Assembly (NCBI GenBank): GCA_900108205.1
Contig: FNUU01000002.1
Location: forward strand, 186,001-250,000
Reading direction: 5' to 3'
DNA: 64,000 bases
Source of the DNA: Eubacterium ruminantium
GTDB lineage: Bacteria; Bacillota; Clostridia; Lachnospirales; Lachnospiraceae
A program made the position numbers and the translations under genes. Positions within the stretch are counted from its first letter, which is position 1; each line of letters starts with the position of its first letter. Below, piece after piece: positions 43,291 to 52,547 of the stretch. The notes under the pieces were generated by a model. That model saw only the letters and a program-made list of their open reading frames with translations. It ran no database searches and was not told the DNA's origin.

Positions 43291-45294
43291 ATGCATGATG
43301 AATTTTTGATGGGAAATGCAGCCATTGCAAGGGGGGCTATAGCTGCAGGACTTAATCTTATTGCCGGTTATCCGGGAACACCTTCCACAGAGGTTTTGGA
43401 GAACGTTGCAAAATCGAAGAGAGAAGGTACATATGTTGAGTGGTCGGTAAATGAGAAGGCGGCTCTTGAAATGGCTGCCGGAGCATCTTATGCAGGAGCC
43501 AGGACCATGGTTACCATGAAACAGGTCGGTCTTAATGTTGCAACGGATCCTCTTATGAGTCTTGAATATATTGGTATCAAGGGCGGAATGATCATACTGG
43601 TTGCGGACGATCCGGGTCCTATTTCTTCCCAGACTGAGCAGGATACAAGAAAATTTGCTGAATATTCAAAGCTTCCGTGTTTTGATCCTTCGTCGGTTCA
43701 GGAAGCCTATGATATGGTAGAGGAGGCATTTGCTCTCTCGGAAAAATACGGCACTCCGGTATTTCTGCGTTCTACCACAAGAGTATCTCACGGTTATGCA
43801 AGTATAAAGGTTAAGGATGCTTCGGAGTATTACACAAATACTCCTGAAGGTTTTATAAAAGATTCAAAGCGTTGGGTTATATTCCCGCGCCTTGCATTTA
43901 TGAATCATAAGAAGATAGAAGAAAGAAATGCACTGCTTTCAAAGGTGTTCTCTGATTATGAGAGAAATACGATACTTTTTGATGCTCCGGAGGCCGATGA
44001 TGAACTCGGAGATGTGCAGGATAATGTGGATGAGAATACAAAAGAATATGGTATCGCTGCCGGCGGAATAAGCTACAGCTATACTCTTGAAGCTATGAAG
44101 GATACAGGTGAAATGCCGCTTTTTAAGGTAAGCACACCATTTCCTTTTCCGGAGGAAAAGGCTGTTGAATTCCTTAAGAATAAAAAAGAGGTACTCTGCA
44201 TTGAGGAGCTGGATCCTGTCATCGAGCGGGCTCTGACATATGTCTGCGGAAAATATCACCTGTCTGTTAATATCAGAGGAAAGCTTACCGGAGATACTGT
44301 GAATGCCGGAGAAAACACTATCGACAATGTGAAGGAGGCTATCCTGAATTTCAAGAAATCGATATGCATGTCTGGCGAGTCTGCAAAACAATCTGCCGGA
44401 GCAGTGGCCGATGCGCGAGAATCTGTTGAAAAAACAGCAGGAACTGTGGCAGAATCAGGAAAATCTATAAAACAATCTGCCGGAGTAGCGACAGAATCGA
44501 GCAAATGTGTGGCAGAATCAGCAGGTGCAGAGGTAACGGATAAGAAAGAACCACCGGCACTTCCGGTGCGTCCGCCGGTTCTTTGCGCCGGATGTCCGCA
44601 CAGAGCTTCATTTTATGCTGTCAAGAAGGCTATGCAGGGACGAAAGACCATTTTCTGTGGTGATATAGGCTGCTATACCCTTGGAAATGCCATGCCGCTT
44701 GATATGGTAGATACCTGCCTTTGCATGGGTGCAGGAGTAAATATAGCACAGGGTGTAGGTCATATCGAGCCGGATACAAAGTGTTTTGCATTTGTGGGTG
44801 ATTCTACATTTTTTGCTTCTGCCATAACAGGTGTGGTAAATGCGGTTTACAATCAGGCAGACATGACGCTTATTGTTCTGGATAATTCTACGACTGCCAT
44901 GACAGGTCATCAGCCGCATCCGGGTACGGGCAGAACCATGATGGGCGAGATAGTTGCGAAGATAAATATTGAACAGGTGCTCAGAGGAATTGGGCTTACA
45001 ACTGTTGAAACCATCAATCCGCTGGAATATGAAGCTTCTGTTGAGCTTGTTAAAAGGGTTGCGGATGAGCCGGGAGTTAAGGCTATAATCTTTAAGTCGC
45101 CTTGTGTTGCAATAGTGCCTCAGGGCAAACCGCTTCATATCGATCAGGAGAAATGTATTAAGTGTAAGAAATGCATTCGCGAGATCGGATGTCCGGGAAT
45201 TGTTATAAATGAAGGCAGAGTTGAGATCGATACTACTTTATGCACAGGCTGTACTCTTTGTTCGCAGCTTTGTCCTGTCGGAGCTATACAATAA
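43291..45294 (+). CDS. iorA: Indolepyruvate ferredoxin oxidoreductase alpha subunit
   Basis: The large subunit of the TPP enzyme that converts aryl pyruvates to aryl-acetyl-CoA with ferredoxin as acceptor. N-terminal pyrimidine domain (GYPGTPSTEV), TPP site (GDSTFFASAITGVVNAVYNQ) and two C-terminal 4Fe-4S motifs (CIKCKKCIREIGCP and CTGCTLCSQLCP) are present. An unusual Ala/Ser/Lys linker lies at about residues 358-425, with near repeats of IKQSAG. The start at 43291 has AGGGAG upstream; the longer frame would run through a dispersed repeat. The partner iorB lies about 15 kb downstream. Confidence 0.92.
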   Translation: MHDEFLMGNAAIARGAIAAGLNLIAGYPGTPSTEVLENVAKSKREGTYVEWSVNEKAALEMAAGASYAGARTMVTMKQVGLNVATDPLMSLEYIGIKGGMIILVADDPGPISSQTEQDTRKFAEYSKLPCFDPSSVQEAYDMVEEAFALSEKYGTPVFLRSTTRVSHGYASIKVKDASEYYTNTPEGFIKDSKRWVIFPRLAFMNHKKIEERNALLSKVFSDYERNTILFDAPEADDELGDVQDNVDENTKEYGIAAGGISYSYTLEAMKDTGEMPLFKVSTPFPFPEEKAVEFLKNKKEVLCIEELDPVIERALTYVCGKYHLSVNIRGKLTGDTVNAGENTIDNVKEAILNFKKSICMSGESAKQSAGAVADARESVEKTAGTVAESGKSIKQSAGVATESSKCVAESAGAEVTDKKEPPALPVRPPVLCAGCPHRASFYAVKKAMQGRKTIFCGDIGCYTLGNAMPLDMVDTCLCMGAGVNIAQGVGHIEPDTKCFAFVGDSTFFASAITGVVNAVYNQADMTLIVLDNSTTAMTGHQPHPGTGRTMMGEIVAKINIEQVLRGIGLTTVETINPLEYEASVELVKRVADEPGVKAIIFKSPCVAIVPQGKPLHIDQEKCIKCKKCIREIGCPGIVINEGRVEIDTTLCTGCTLCSQLCPVGAIQ

Positions 45295-45360
45295 AGTAAT
45301 CTAACAGGAAGCATATTACATAACAGTTATAAGGTTGATCAGATCATCCGGGAGTAAATT

Positions 45361-46062
45361 ATGGGTTACGTAGAATTTAAGAATGTCAGTAAGATATATC
45401 AGAGCGGAGATGTGAAGGTTGAAGCTTTAAAGGACGCTTCATTTACTGTGGAAAAGGGTGAAATCTGCATAATAGTAGGTCAGTCCGGCGCAGGAAAAAC
45501 GACACTTCTCAACATACTCGGAGGAATGGATAAGCCTTCCTCAGGGGAGATACTTCTGGATGGAAGCGACATATCAAAATATAATAAAAAAGCTCTTGCG
45601 ACTTACAGAAGGCGTGATATCGGATTTGTATTTCAGTTTTATAATCTGATACCAAATCTCACTGCCCTTGAAAATGTCGAGATAGCATCCCAGCTTTCAA
45701 AGGATCCTATGAACCCGGCAGAAGTATTGGAGAAGGTCGGATTGTCGGAGCGAATGAATAATTTCCCGGCGCAGCTATCCGGCGGTGAGCAGCAGAGAGT
45801 GTCTATTGCGAGGGCTTTAGCGAAGAATCCGAAGCTTCTTCTCTGCGATGAACCTACAGGTGCGCTGGATTATGAGACCGGAAAGCAGATTCTGCAGATA
45901 CTTCAGGATCTGGCCCGTGAAAGAGGGATGACGGTGATCATCATTACTCATAACTCGGCACTTACAGCGATGGCCGACCGTATCATCCGGGTAAAAAGCG
46001 GACACATTTCATCTGTAAAAATGAATGAAAATGTAATTCCGATCGCGGATATAGAGTGGTAA
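45361..46062 (+). CDS. ABC transporter ATP-binding protein (MacB/LolD type)
   Basis: A 233-residue ATPase. Walker A GQSGAGKTTLL, Q-loop in FVFQFYNLIPNLTALENVE, signature LSGGEQQRVSIARAL and Walker B LLLCDEPTGALD are present. This is the family that works with FtsX/MacB permeases. A terminator-like structure and 333 bp separate it from the next permease gene, which has its own ATPase right behind. The partner of this one is therefore uncertain. Confidence 0.9.
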   Translation: MGYVEFKNVSKIYQSGDVKVEALKDASFTVEKGEICIIVGQSGAGKTTLLNILGGMDKPSSGEILLDGSDISKYNKKALATYRRRDIGFVFQFYNLIPNLTALENVEIASQLSKDPMNPAEVLEKVGLSERMNNFPAQLSGGEQQRVSIARALAKNPKLLLCDEPTGALDYETGKQILQILQDLARERGMTVIIITHNSALTAMADRIIRVKSGHISSVKMNENVIPIADIEW

Positions 46063-46114
46063 TTGAGATGCATTATTTTTGTTGCTTATAAAAAAATATA
46101 ATTGTAAATGTAGA

Positions 46115-46160
46115 ATGCTCTATATTCCTGCAGAGCATGCAGGGGCGCAGGGCATTTTTT
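46115..46160 (+). terminator. Terminator with alternative hairpins after the ABC ATPase
   Basis: ATGCTCT (46115-46121) can pair with AGAGCAT (46132-46138). Alternatively AATGCTCT can pair with AGGGCATT just before a T-run. Only the second form looks like a terminator, so the two structures compete. The remainder of 46063-46395 shows no gene. Confidence 0.6.
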
Positions 46161-46395
46161 AATACCGGAAACTGTATTTCTAATATACAGAAATCCTCCG
46201 GAGAATACGTCTGAGATATGTTTTCATTGTATGTTTTAAATGATTCAAAAATAATTTATTTCTGTTAGATAACTGTAAGAAATATGTTTTATATTGGTAT
46301 ACACTGAGACAGAAGTGGGATGTTATAATAATGCAAGATCATTTTAAGGAAAAGGCAGAGTTTTGATCAAGTGAAGCATAAGGAGACAGAAATCC

Positions 46396-49197
46396 ATGAA
46401 AAGATTAAGCAGTCTGGTATTCAGATATATCCGAAAGAATAAACTCAGAACATTGATGACGATAATTGCGGTAATGGTGTCATCCTTCATCATTTTTGTG
46501 ATTTTTTCTTTTGGGTATAACTTTGTATATAATTCAAGATACAATTCATATAAAGCGGATGGCTATTATGATGCGAGCTGTGTTGTGTCAAGGGAAACGG
46601 CTTTGGAGCTTATGAAGATAAATAATGGTGAGGCCTCCTCCGTTTCCGTCAGTGGCTGCGAGCCGGAAGATATTTTCATCGCTTCTTATTGGGATGGCAT
46701 ATTGCATTTGAATGATATGTCATATTTTAAAGAATATGATCTGGCATATGGACGTTATCCTAAAAACGATAATGAAGTGATCGCACCATTGAAATTTAAA
46801 AGTAAGGAAGACAGTGAGATTTTTTCTTCGGAGGCTCAGGTAGGCAAAGCGGTTTACATAACAAAGATGGAGCCGGACGGTATCAGCGAAGAGGAATATA
46901 AAGAAAAGGAAAATGAACTGAGGAGAAAGCTGGTTCAGGCTAAACTGGAAGATATAAAAGAGCTGGATAAGACCTTCTATAATCAGATAGTTTCTGCCGC
47001 CGAAAATGAAAGAACAGACGTTTTAGATTATTATAAGCTGTCAGAAGAGGAAAGTAAGCCTCTTCAGGAGCTGTATGATAAATATCATAAGAATAATCCT
47101 GAGTCCATGCTGCTTGTCGGTTTATACGATAATGTTGAAAAATACCGGGATGTAATGGATGATTCGTTAATGGAAGATTCATACGTCAAAAGAGTACGTA
47201 ATCTGGCTACACCTCAGGTTCAAACCGGCAGTCTTGAAAGAAGTGAAAAGAACAGCATAGCAAAAGGAGATTGTTTAATATCTGTGCTGGATCCGGAGAA
47301 CATGGATTCGGATGTATATTCTGTACTTGTAAGATTTAAGGATAAGGAGGATATAACAAAAAGGGCAGAAATATTAGGTGAAAGATTAAAGGTGACTGTT
47401 GATGTAAATGAAGCGGCCCGAAGTTATTATGAGAGAGATGATGAATTCAGTTCTTCATCGGAGCTCGCCTTCATGCTGTTCTTTGCAGCAATCTTCGGCC
47501 TGGTGGTAATGGTGATCATAAGGAATTCATTTAATATTTCCGTCAGTGAAAGAGAAAATGATTATGGAATGTACAGATGTATTGGACTGACAAGAAAGCA
47601 GATCATAAAAATGATACTTTTGGAGGCGGCTTTTGTAGGAATCATAGGAACTTTTCTCGGTGTCCTGCTTTCATCTCTGTTTTGCACGAAGGCCTTCGAG
47701 AGCCTGAATCATGTACAAAATGATGTTATAAAAATAATACTCTATGAGGTAGGACATTTTTCTTTTTATTTTGATTGGAGGGCTTTGGGCTTTACGGTTT
47801 TATTTATGGCGGTGATCGTTGGATATTCCATGGTTTCACCGATAGAAAAGCTTATCAAAATGAGTCCTATAAATGCACTGAGGAGTAGAGAAGATATTGA
47901 TAAAAGAGTATCGGATAAATTACTGCGAAAGAAGAAAAAGAGCCGGACAAAGCGATTCTTTGCAGGATATCCTATCTGGTACGGCTTCAGGAATATCAGA
48001 ATTAAGAAAGGAAGATTTTATTTACTGGTATTCAGCCTTTCAGTTTGTCTGGGAATCGTAGTACTGGTCGGAAATATCATGAAGACGGTTCTTAAAACCG
48101 AGATTAATAACGATTCAAAGCCAGCTATGTCTATTTTGGGAAGATGGACAGGACAGTCTGTTGATAATAGCCTGGACAAGTCAGATGTTGATACCATCAG
48201 GCAGGATATAAAGGACAAAAAGGGATATAAGGATATAACATGGTCTTCTGTATCATACTATATAACCTATGATGGTGTAAGTGATGAGAATAAAAGGAAG
48301 AACCTTGAATCCGTCAGCTTTTACGGAATGTCGGAACGCTATTACAAGATCCTCGAGGAGGATATCAGTATCGATAATTCGGAGGAAGAAGGCGTTATCA
48401 ATGTGATAATGATCAAAGAGAAGACCAAGGGTAAGGATTATCTGCCGGAGCTCAAGAAAGGTGATGACATAGAGCTGTATGGATCTAAGTTTCATATTGC
48501 CGGAGAAATGTCTCCTGTGGTATATACAGATACTGCTCAAAAACGTCTTCCGGATATACTGTCGATAATAATCGGTAATTACACATTTGTCTATGTTACG
48601 GATCTTACCGAAAATGTTATTGACAGGGATCTTATCGCAAAGGACAGAGATATCAGGGTTTACAGTATAAATAATGCTGTTTATCTTCATATCGATCTTG
48701 AAGAAAGTGATGGAACGATAGAGAAATATATTCAGGATAACGGATATCTGACTGAGGATAACGGGCTGAACTACAGAGGTATGCAGATGATCAAAAAGAT
48801 CATATATTTCATTGTAGCCTTTGTACTGGTTGTTATTCTGATCAATCTCATAAATGTACGATCTGCGGATATCCTTCAGAGAAAGCGTGAGCTCAGGCTG
48901 CTCAGAAACATTGGCTTCAGCAGTAAGGAGATTCGAAGGACGGTTATCTCAGAGGGAATTATTGTAAGTATTTATGCTGTTGTGATCGGTTTTATCCTGG
49001 GAAGCGGCATCGCATATTTAATTACACAGCTGATATATCAGGGAAATGGATTGACCGGATTATATGACGGCAGTTATATGGCCGTGAGATATGGTATAGA
49101 TTGGAACACATTTATCATTACAGGGCTTACCATATTCCTCATCAATGTTGTTACAAGCCTGGTAGCACTGCAGCTGGTGAAGAAGGACTATAAATAG
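46396..49197 (+). CDS. FtsX-type ABC transporter permease
   Basis: A 933-residue permease. An N-terminal membrane segment at about 14-38 is followed by an outer domain to about 350. A three-segment FtsX bundle lies at about 355-490 (SERENDYGMYRCIGLTRKQIIKM). A second anchor follows at about 545-565, then another outer domain and a final bundle at 795-925. This MacB-like layout with two FtsX units fits export of peptides or detoxification. The ATPase gene starts 12 bp after it and a two-component system follows. Confidence 0.88.
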   Translation: MKRLSSLVFRYIRKNKLRTLMTIIAVMVSSFIIFVIFSFGYNFVYNSRYNSYKADGYYDASCVVSRETALELMKINNGEASSVSVSGCEPEDIFIASYWDGILHLNDMSYFKEYDLAYGRYPKNDNEVIAPLKFKSKEDSEIFSSEAQVGKAVYITKMEPDGISEEEYKEKENELRRKLVQAKLEDIKELDKTFYNQIVSAAENERTDVLDYYKLSEEESKPLQELYDKYHKNNPESMLLVGLYDNVEKYRDVMDDSLMEDSYVKRVRNLATPQVQTGSLERSEKNSIAKGDCLISVLDPENMDSDVYSVLVRFKDKEDITKRAEILGERLKVTVDVNEAARSYYERDDEFSSSSELAFMLFFAAIFGLVVMVIIRNSFNISVSERENDYGMYRCIGLTRKQIIKMILLEAAFVGIIGTFLGVLLSSLFCTKAFESLNHVQNDVIKIILYEVGHFSFYFDWRALGFTVLFMAVIVGYSMVSPIEKLIKMSPINALRSREDIDKRVSDKLLRKKKKSRTKRFFAGYPIWYGFRNIRIKKGRFYLLVFSLSVCLGIVVLVGNIMKTVLKTEINNDSKPAMSILGRWTGQSVDNSLDKSDVDTIRQDIKDKKGYKDITWSSVSYYITYDGVSDENKRKNLESVSFYGMSERYYKILEEDISIDNSEEEGVINVIMIKEKTKGKDYLPELKKGDDIELYGSKFHIAGEMSPVVYTDTAQKRLPDILSIIIGNYTFVYVTDLTENVIDRDLIAKDRDIRVYSINNAVYLHIDLEESDGTIEKYIQDNGYLTEDNGLNYRGMQMIKKIIYFIVAFVLVVILINLINVRSADILQRKRELRLLRNIGFSSKEIRRTVISEGIIVSIYAVVIGFILGSGIAYLITQLIYQGNGLTGLYDGSYMAVRYGIDWNTFIITGLTIFLINVVTSLVALQLVKKDYK

Positions 49198-49209
49198 GGA
49201 GATAATAAT

Positions 49210-49896
49210 ATGTCAGAATTAATCAAAACAATCGATTTATATAAAACCTACGGTAAGGGAGATTCCAAAGTTGTAGCTGTAAACAATCTGAATTTGTCCA
49301 TAAACAGGGGCGAGTTCACTGCCATTGTAGGAACCTCCGGTTCCGGAAAGTCAACGCTCATGCACCTTCTCGGCGGTGTGGATGATCCGACAAGCGGTAA
49401 GGTACTGATCGAGGGAGAAGATATATTTGCGCTAAATGATGAGAAGAGATCAATCTTCAGAAGACGTAAGATAGGATTCATATTCCAGGAGTACAATCTG
49501 ATACCGATACTTACGGTAGAAGAAAATATCGTTATGCCGCTCCTTCTGGATGGAAATAAGGTGGATAAGGATGAACTGGAATCATTAATGGACAGACTTG
49601 GTCTTCTGGAGAGAAGAAATCATCTTCCGAGCCAGCTTTCCGGCGGTCAGCAGCAGAGAGTAGGTATTGCAAGGGCTATCATCAACAGACCATCTATCAT
49701 CCTTGCAGATGAGCCGACCGGTAACCTCGACAAGCGTAATAGTGAGGAGGTCATCAATATGATGTTTGAGGCAGTTCGTGATCGAAAAGAAACTCTGGTG
49801 ATCGTAACTCACGAGATGGATATCGCAGCCATGGCCGACAGGATAATCCATTTGGAGGATGGAAACATTGTGAGCGATACGATGCAGACGAAGTAG
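49210..49896 (+). CDS. ABC transporter ATP-binding protein (MacB/LolD type)
   Basis: A 228-residue ATPase with Walker A GTSGSGKSTLMHLL, FIFQEYNLIPILTVEENI, signature LSGGQQQRVGIARA and Walker B ILADEPTGNLD. It starts 12 bp after the FtsX permease and so is its likely partner. The pair resembles BceAB/MacB-type systems. The regulators encoded 360 bp downstream may sense the same compounds. Confidence 0.92.
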   Translation: MSELIKTIDLYKTYGKGDSKVVAVNNLNLSINRGEFTAIVGTSGSGKSTLMHLLGGVDDPTSGKVLIEGEDIFALNDEKRSIFRRRKIGFIFQEYNLIPILTVEENIVMPLLLDGNKVDKDELESLMDRLGLLERRNHLPSQLSGGQQQRVGIARAIINRPSIILADEPTGNLDKRNSEEVINMMFEAVRDRKETLVIVTHEMDIAAMADRIIHLEDGNIVSDTMQTK

Positions 49897-49915
49897 GCGG
49901 TTATATACAGAATGT

Positions 49916-49955
49916 ACAGCTCTGTCTATTATGAATGTATAGTAGACAGAGCTGT
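49916..49955 (+). other. Perfect 13-bp hairpin without T-run
   Basis: ACAGCTCTGTCTA (49916-49928) pairs exactly with TAGACAGAGCTGT (49943-49955). No T-run follows, so it may be an mRNA end-protecting hairpin rather than an intrinsic terminator. Confidence 0.65.
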
Positions 49956-50136
49956 TCGGGCATATTTAGATCGGATAGCACAGAAGTTCTTGAGAATTAT
50001 ATTAAGATGTGCCAGGGCTTTTCTTATTCCGCTGATTATGTGACAGTCGGAGATAAACCGGGCGACACGGACGAAATGGATAATGCGCTTGTGATTGCAA
50101 GCTTTAAGGATAAGAGCAGACTATATTAACTGGCTG

Positions 50137-50229
50137 ATGATCATTATTAGTGTTATAATAGTTGTTGGTTTATATTATCTTGTTGGATTGATAGCTTTCA
50201 GCCATATGGAGAAGAGGCGGAAGGATTGA
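50137..50229 (+). CDS. Possible small membrane peptide
   Basis: A 30-residue frame beginning MIIISVIIVVGLYYLVGL and ending HMEKRRKD: one membrane helix with a basic cytoplasmic tail. It lies between the ABC genes and the response regulator. No good ribosome site is seen. The 49935-50129 stretch in another frame shows protein-like composition, so the region may be a decayed gene instead. Low confidence. Confidence 0.3.
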   Translation: MIIISVIIVVGLYYLVGLIAFSHMEKRRKD

Positions 50230-50258
50230 TCTGCATTGTGATAGAAGAGGAATGAAGG

Positions 50259-51056
50259 ATGCAGAAGATACTTGTCGTTGAAGATGACAGCGCACTTGCT
50301 GTCGGACTGAAGATAGCTCTAACGGATGCCGGATATCTCTGCGAGGTTGCAGAGAGCTTCAGGCGCGCGAAAATGATTCTTGAAGAAGGGAATACAATTA
50401 ATAAATATTCCCTTCTTATTTTTGATGTGATGCTGCCGGATGGAAATGGCCATGAACTGCTTAGAATCTACAGGAATGCCGGAGTAAAGCTTCCGGTAAT
50501 CTTTCTGACTGCGGTTTCGGATGAGGAGAGTGTGGTTAAGGGCCTTGATCTGGGAGCGGATGATTATATCACAAAACCCTTCAGAAATGCGGAGCTGCTG
50601 TCACGAGTGAGGGCAGTGCTGCGTAGATACGAAAATATAATAGCTGCTCCGGAAGGCATATCTGGTAAAAAAGATGGAGTGAGCGGAGATGAAAGAAATC
50701 CAGCAATCACGGATAAAAACAGCATAGCGGACAAGGGTAAAAATAAAGAAGGAGTTTTTGCTTACGGAGAGCTGGTTGTAGATACGAATGCTGCAACGGT
50801 AACGCTTACCGGCAAAGAGGTTTCGCTTTCCTCAGGCGAATATAAGCTGCTGTTGTATTTCCTGAAGAATCAGGGAATATGCCTTTCAAGATCTAAGATC
50901 CTGGAGAAGATCTTTGATGAATCCGGTAATTTTGTTGATGACAGTGCTCTGTATGTTTACGTTAACAGGCTGCGTGATAAGATCGGAGATCTGAAGAGAA
51001 AGGATCCGTATATAAAGACTGTCAGAGGAATCGGCTACCGCATGGAGAAAATATAA
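50259..51056 (+). CDS. OmpR-family response regulator
   Basis: A 265-residue DNA-binding regulator. The receiver domain has acidic residues at the start (VVEDDSA), phospho-acceptor D56 in LLIFDVMLPDG and the conserved Lys in DDYITKPF. The winged-helix domain ends YVNRLRDKIGDLKRKDPYIKTVRGIGYRM. A polar insert of about 40 residues separates the domains, longer than usual. GAGGAATGAAGG precedes the start. The sensor kinase follows after 93 bp that hold a repeat copy. It probably controls the ABC genes upstream. Confidence 0.93.
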   Translation: MQKILVVEDDSALAVGLKIALTDAGYLCEVAESFRRAKMILEEGNTINKYSLLIFDVMLPDGNGHELLRIYRNAGVKLPVIFLTAVSDEESVVKGLDLGADDYITKPFRNAELLSRVRAVLRRYENIIAAPEGISGKKDGVSGDERNPAITDKNSIADKGKNKEGVFAYGELVVDTNAATVTLTGKEVSLSSGEYKLLLYFLKNQGICLSRSKILEKIFDESGNFVDDSALYVYVNRLRDKIGDLKRKDPYIKTVRGIGYRMEKI

Positions 51057-51105
51057 GTTACCGGATGAACTATAGTTCCGCAGGGTTATGAGATGCGGTT
51101 TTTGT
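51053..51105. repeat. Dispersed two-module repeat, copy 10 (module A)
   Basis: AAGTTACCGGATGAACTATAGTTCCGCAGGGTTATGAGATGCGG: the module A stem GAACTATAGTTC is now a perfect palindrome. It overlaps the stop codon of the response regulator. Confidence 0.85.
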
Positions 51106-51149
51106 ATATACAATAGTGGATGCAGAGTATTAAATAACAGGTAACGATC

Positions 51150-52340
51150 ATGCATATAGAACGTGAGATAAAGATAATAACTGTGGTATTTCTTACGGTG
51201 CTTCTGGTCACAAATGCTGTTTTGGCGACAGTGATCGAGGAGCCTCTTTTGGCGTGCCTGATCGTCACGTGTGCACTTATTGTTCTGTATATTGCAGCGG
51301 TTATAATGGTCAGATGTGTTTATGCGAGAATTTCCGGAGTCAGGACTGCTGCAAAGAAATTGTCTTTTTCTGAGGCGGATAGTAGTTTAGCCAATTCAGA
51401 TAATAAAAACGAAGGATTGTCAGCAATAAAGCAGGAGATGATGACCGAGGGTGAATTTGGCAAATTGTCCGGAGCAATCTATGGTATGTATACTGGCATA
51501 CTTGAGGCAGCGGGCAGGGAGAAGGAGCAGAAGCTTTACCTGAAGGATATAATCTCCGATATGTCACATCAGCTGAAGACTCCGATCGCAAGCTTGACAC
51601 TATTTACAGATATTCTGTCTTCCCGTGCCGGTGACCGGGGCTGGGGAGAGGAAGAAATGGATATTCTCCGCAGAGAAGAAGGACAGCTGGAGCGTATGAG
51701 GTGGCTGACGTTATCTCTTCTTCAGCTAGCGCGTCTGGAGACTAATGCAGTTGAGTTTAAAAGGATTAAAACACCGGCGATTATACTGCTTCAGAATGTT
51801 GCGGCAGATCTCCTTCCAATGGCTGAGCAGAAGGGCATAAATATTGTGGTTGAGGGTACCGAGTCTTCAAATCGAAAAGAGAGGACCGGTCAGGAGAGTA
51901 TAAATACGGGGAATCCAGGTACTGGACATAATGAAGTGTATATAGAGGAAAATACAAAACGTGACGGTATTGGAGCGGAGATAGAGGTCGATCCGGAGTG
52001 GATGCATGAGGCACTCAGCAATATAGTTAAAAATGCGATCGAGCACAGTCCGGAGGGCGGAACAGTTACTCTGGCCTGTACAAGGACTCCGCTTATGATC
52101 AAGCTTTCTGTAACAGATAACGGCAGGGGTATCCCTGAAGCGGACAGACTGAAGGTATTTGAACGTTTCAGTCATTCTTCTGACTCGGCCTCAGTCAATC
52201 CGGACAGTGTCGGAATAGGACTGCCTCTCAGTAAAAATATAATTGAAGATAATGGCGGCAGAGTCTATATTGAATCCAGATTTATCGACGAATGCAGAAC
52301 CGGAGAGAAATCATTTACGACGGTGAATATCATTTTTTAA
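51150..52340 (+). CDS. Sensor histidine kinase, intramembrane-sensing type
   Basis: A 396-residue kinase. Two N-terminal membrane segments (about 8-29 and 33-55) are joined by only a few residues, so there is no outer sensor domain. The phospho-acceptor His is residue 140 (DMSHQLKTPIASL). ATP-binding motifs NIVKNAIEHSPEGG, DNGRGIPEADRLKVFERF and VGIGLPLSKNIIE follow. Such intramembrane-sensing kinases often read the state of a neighbouring Bce-type ABC transporter, which fits the gene order. Confidence 0.9.
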   Translation: MHIEREIKIITVVFLTVLLVTNAVLATVIEEPLLACLIVTCALIVLYIAAVIMVRCVYARISGVRTAAKKLSFSEADSSLANSDNKNEGLSAIKQEMMTEGEFGKLSGAIYGMYTGILEAAGREKEQKLYLKDIISDMSHQLKTPIASLTLFTDILSSRAGDRGWGEEEMDILRREEGQLERMRWLTLSLLQLARLETNAVEFKRIKTPAIILLQNVAADLLPMAEQKGINIVVEGTESSNRKERTGQESINTGNPGTGHNEVYIEENTKRDGIGAEIEVDPEWMHEALSNIVKNAIEHSPEGGTVTLACTRTPLMIKLSVTDNGRGIPEADRLKVFERFSHSSDSASVNPDSVGIGLPLSKNIIEDNGGRVYIESRFIDECRTGEKSFTTVNIIF

Positions 52341-52425
52341 GAAGTTGCGATACTTGGCTGGAAGTACCGGGGTGGGAGAACCGGCTTGATTTTGTTATGA
52401 TTTTCTTATGATATTCGTAAAACGG

Positions 52426-52454
52426 TTGAAACTGCAGATAGTGTCAGTTATACT
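52426..52454 (+). promoter_or_regulatory. Candidate promoter of the P-type ATPase gene
   Basis: TTGAAA (52426-52431), a 17-bp spacer and TATACT (52449-52454), about 94 bp before the start codon. Confidence 0.5.
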
Positions 52455-52547
52455 GAAGCCGAATCAAAATGTTGCGCTGCGGCGTATATTCAGTCTGAGG
52501 GCAAAACAGATTTTGTCCCAGTATATATTATTTTAAAAGGACCAGTT

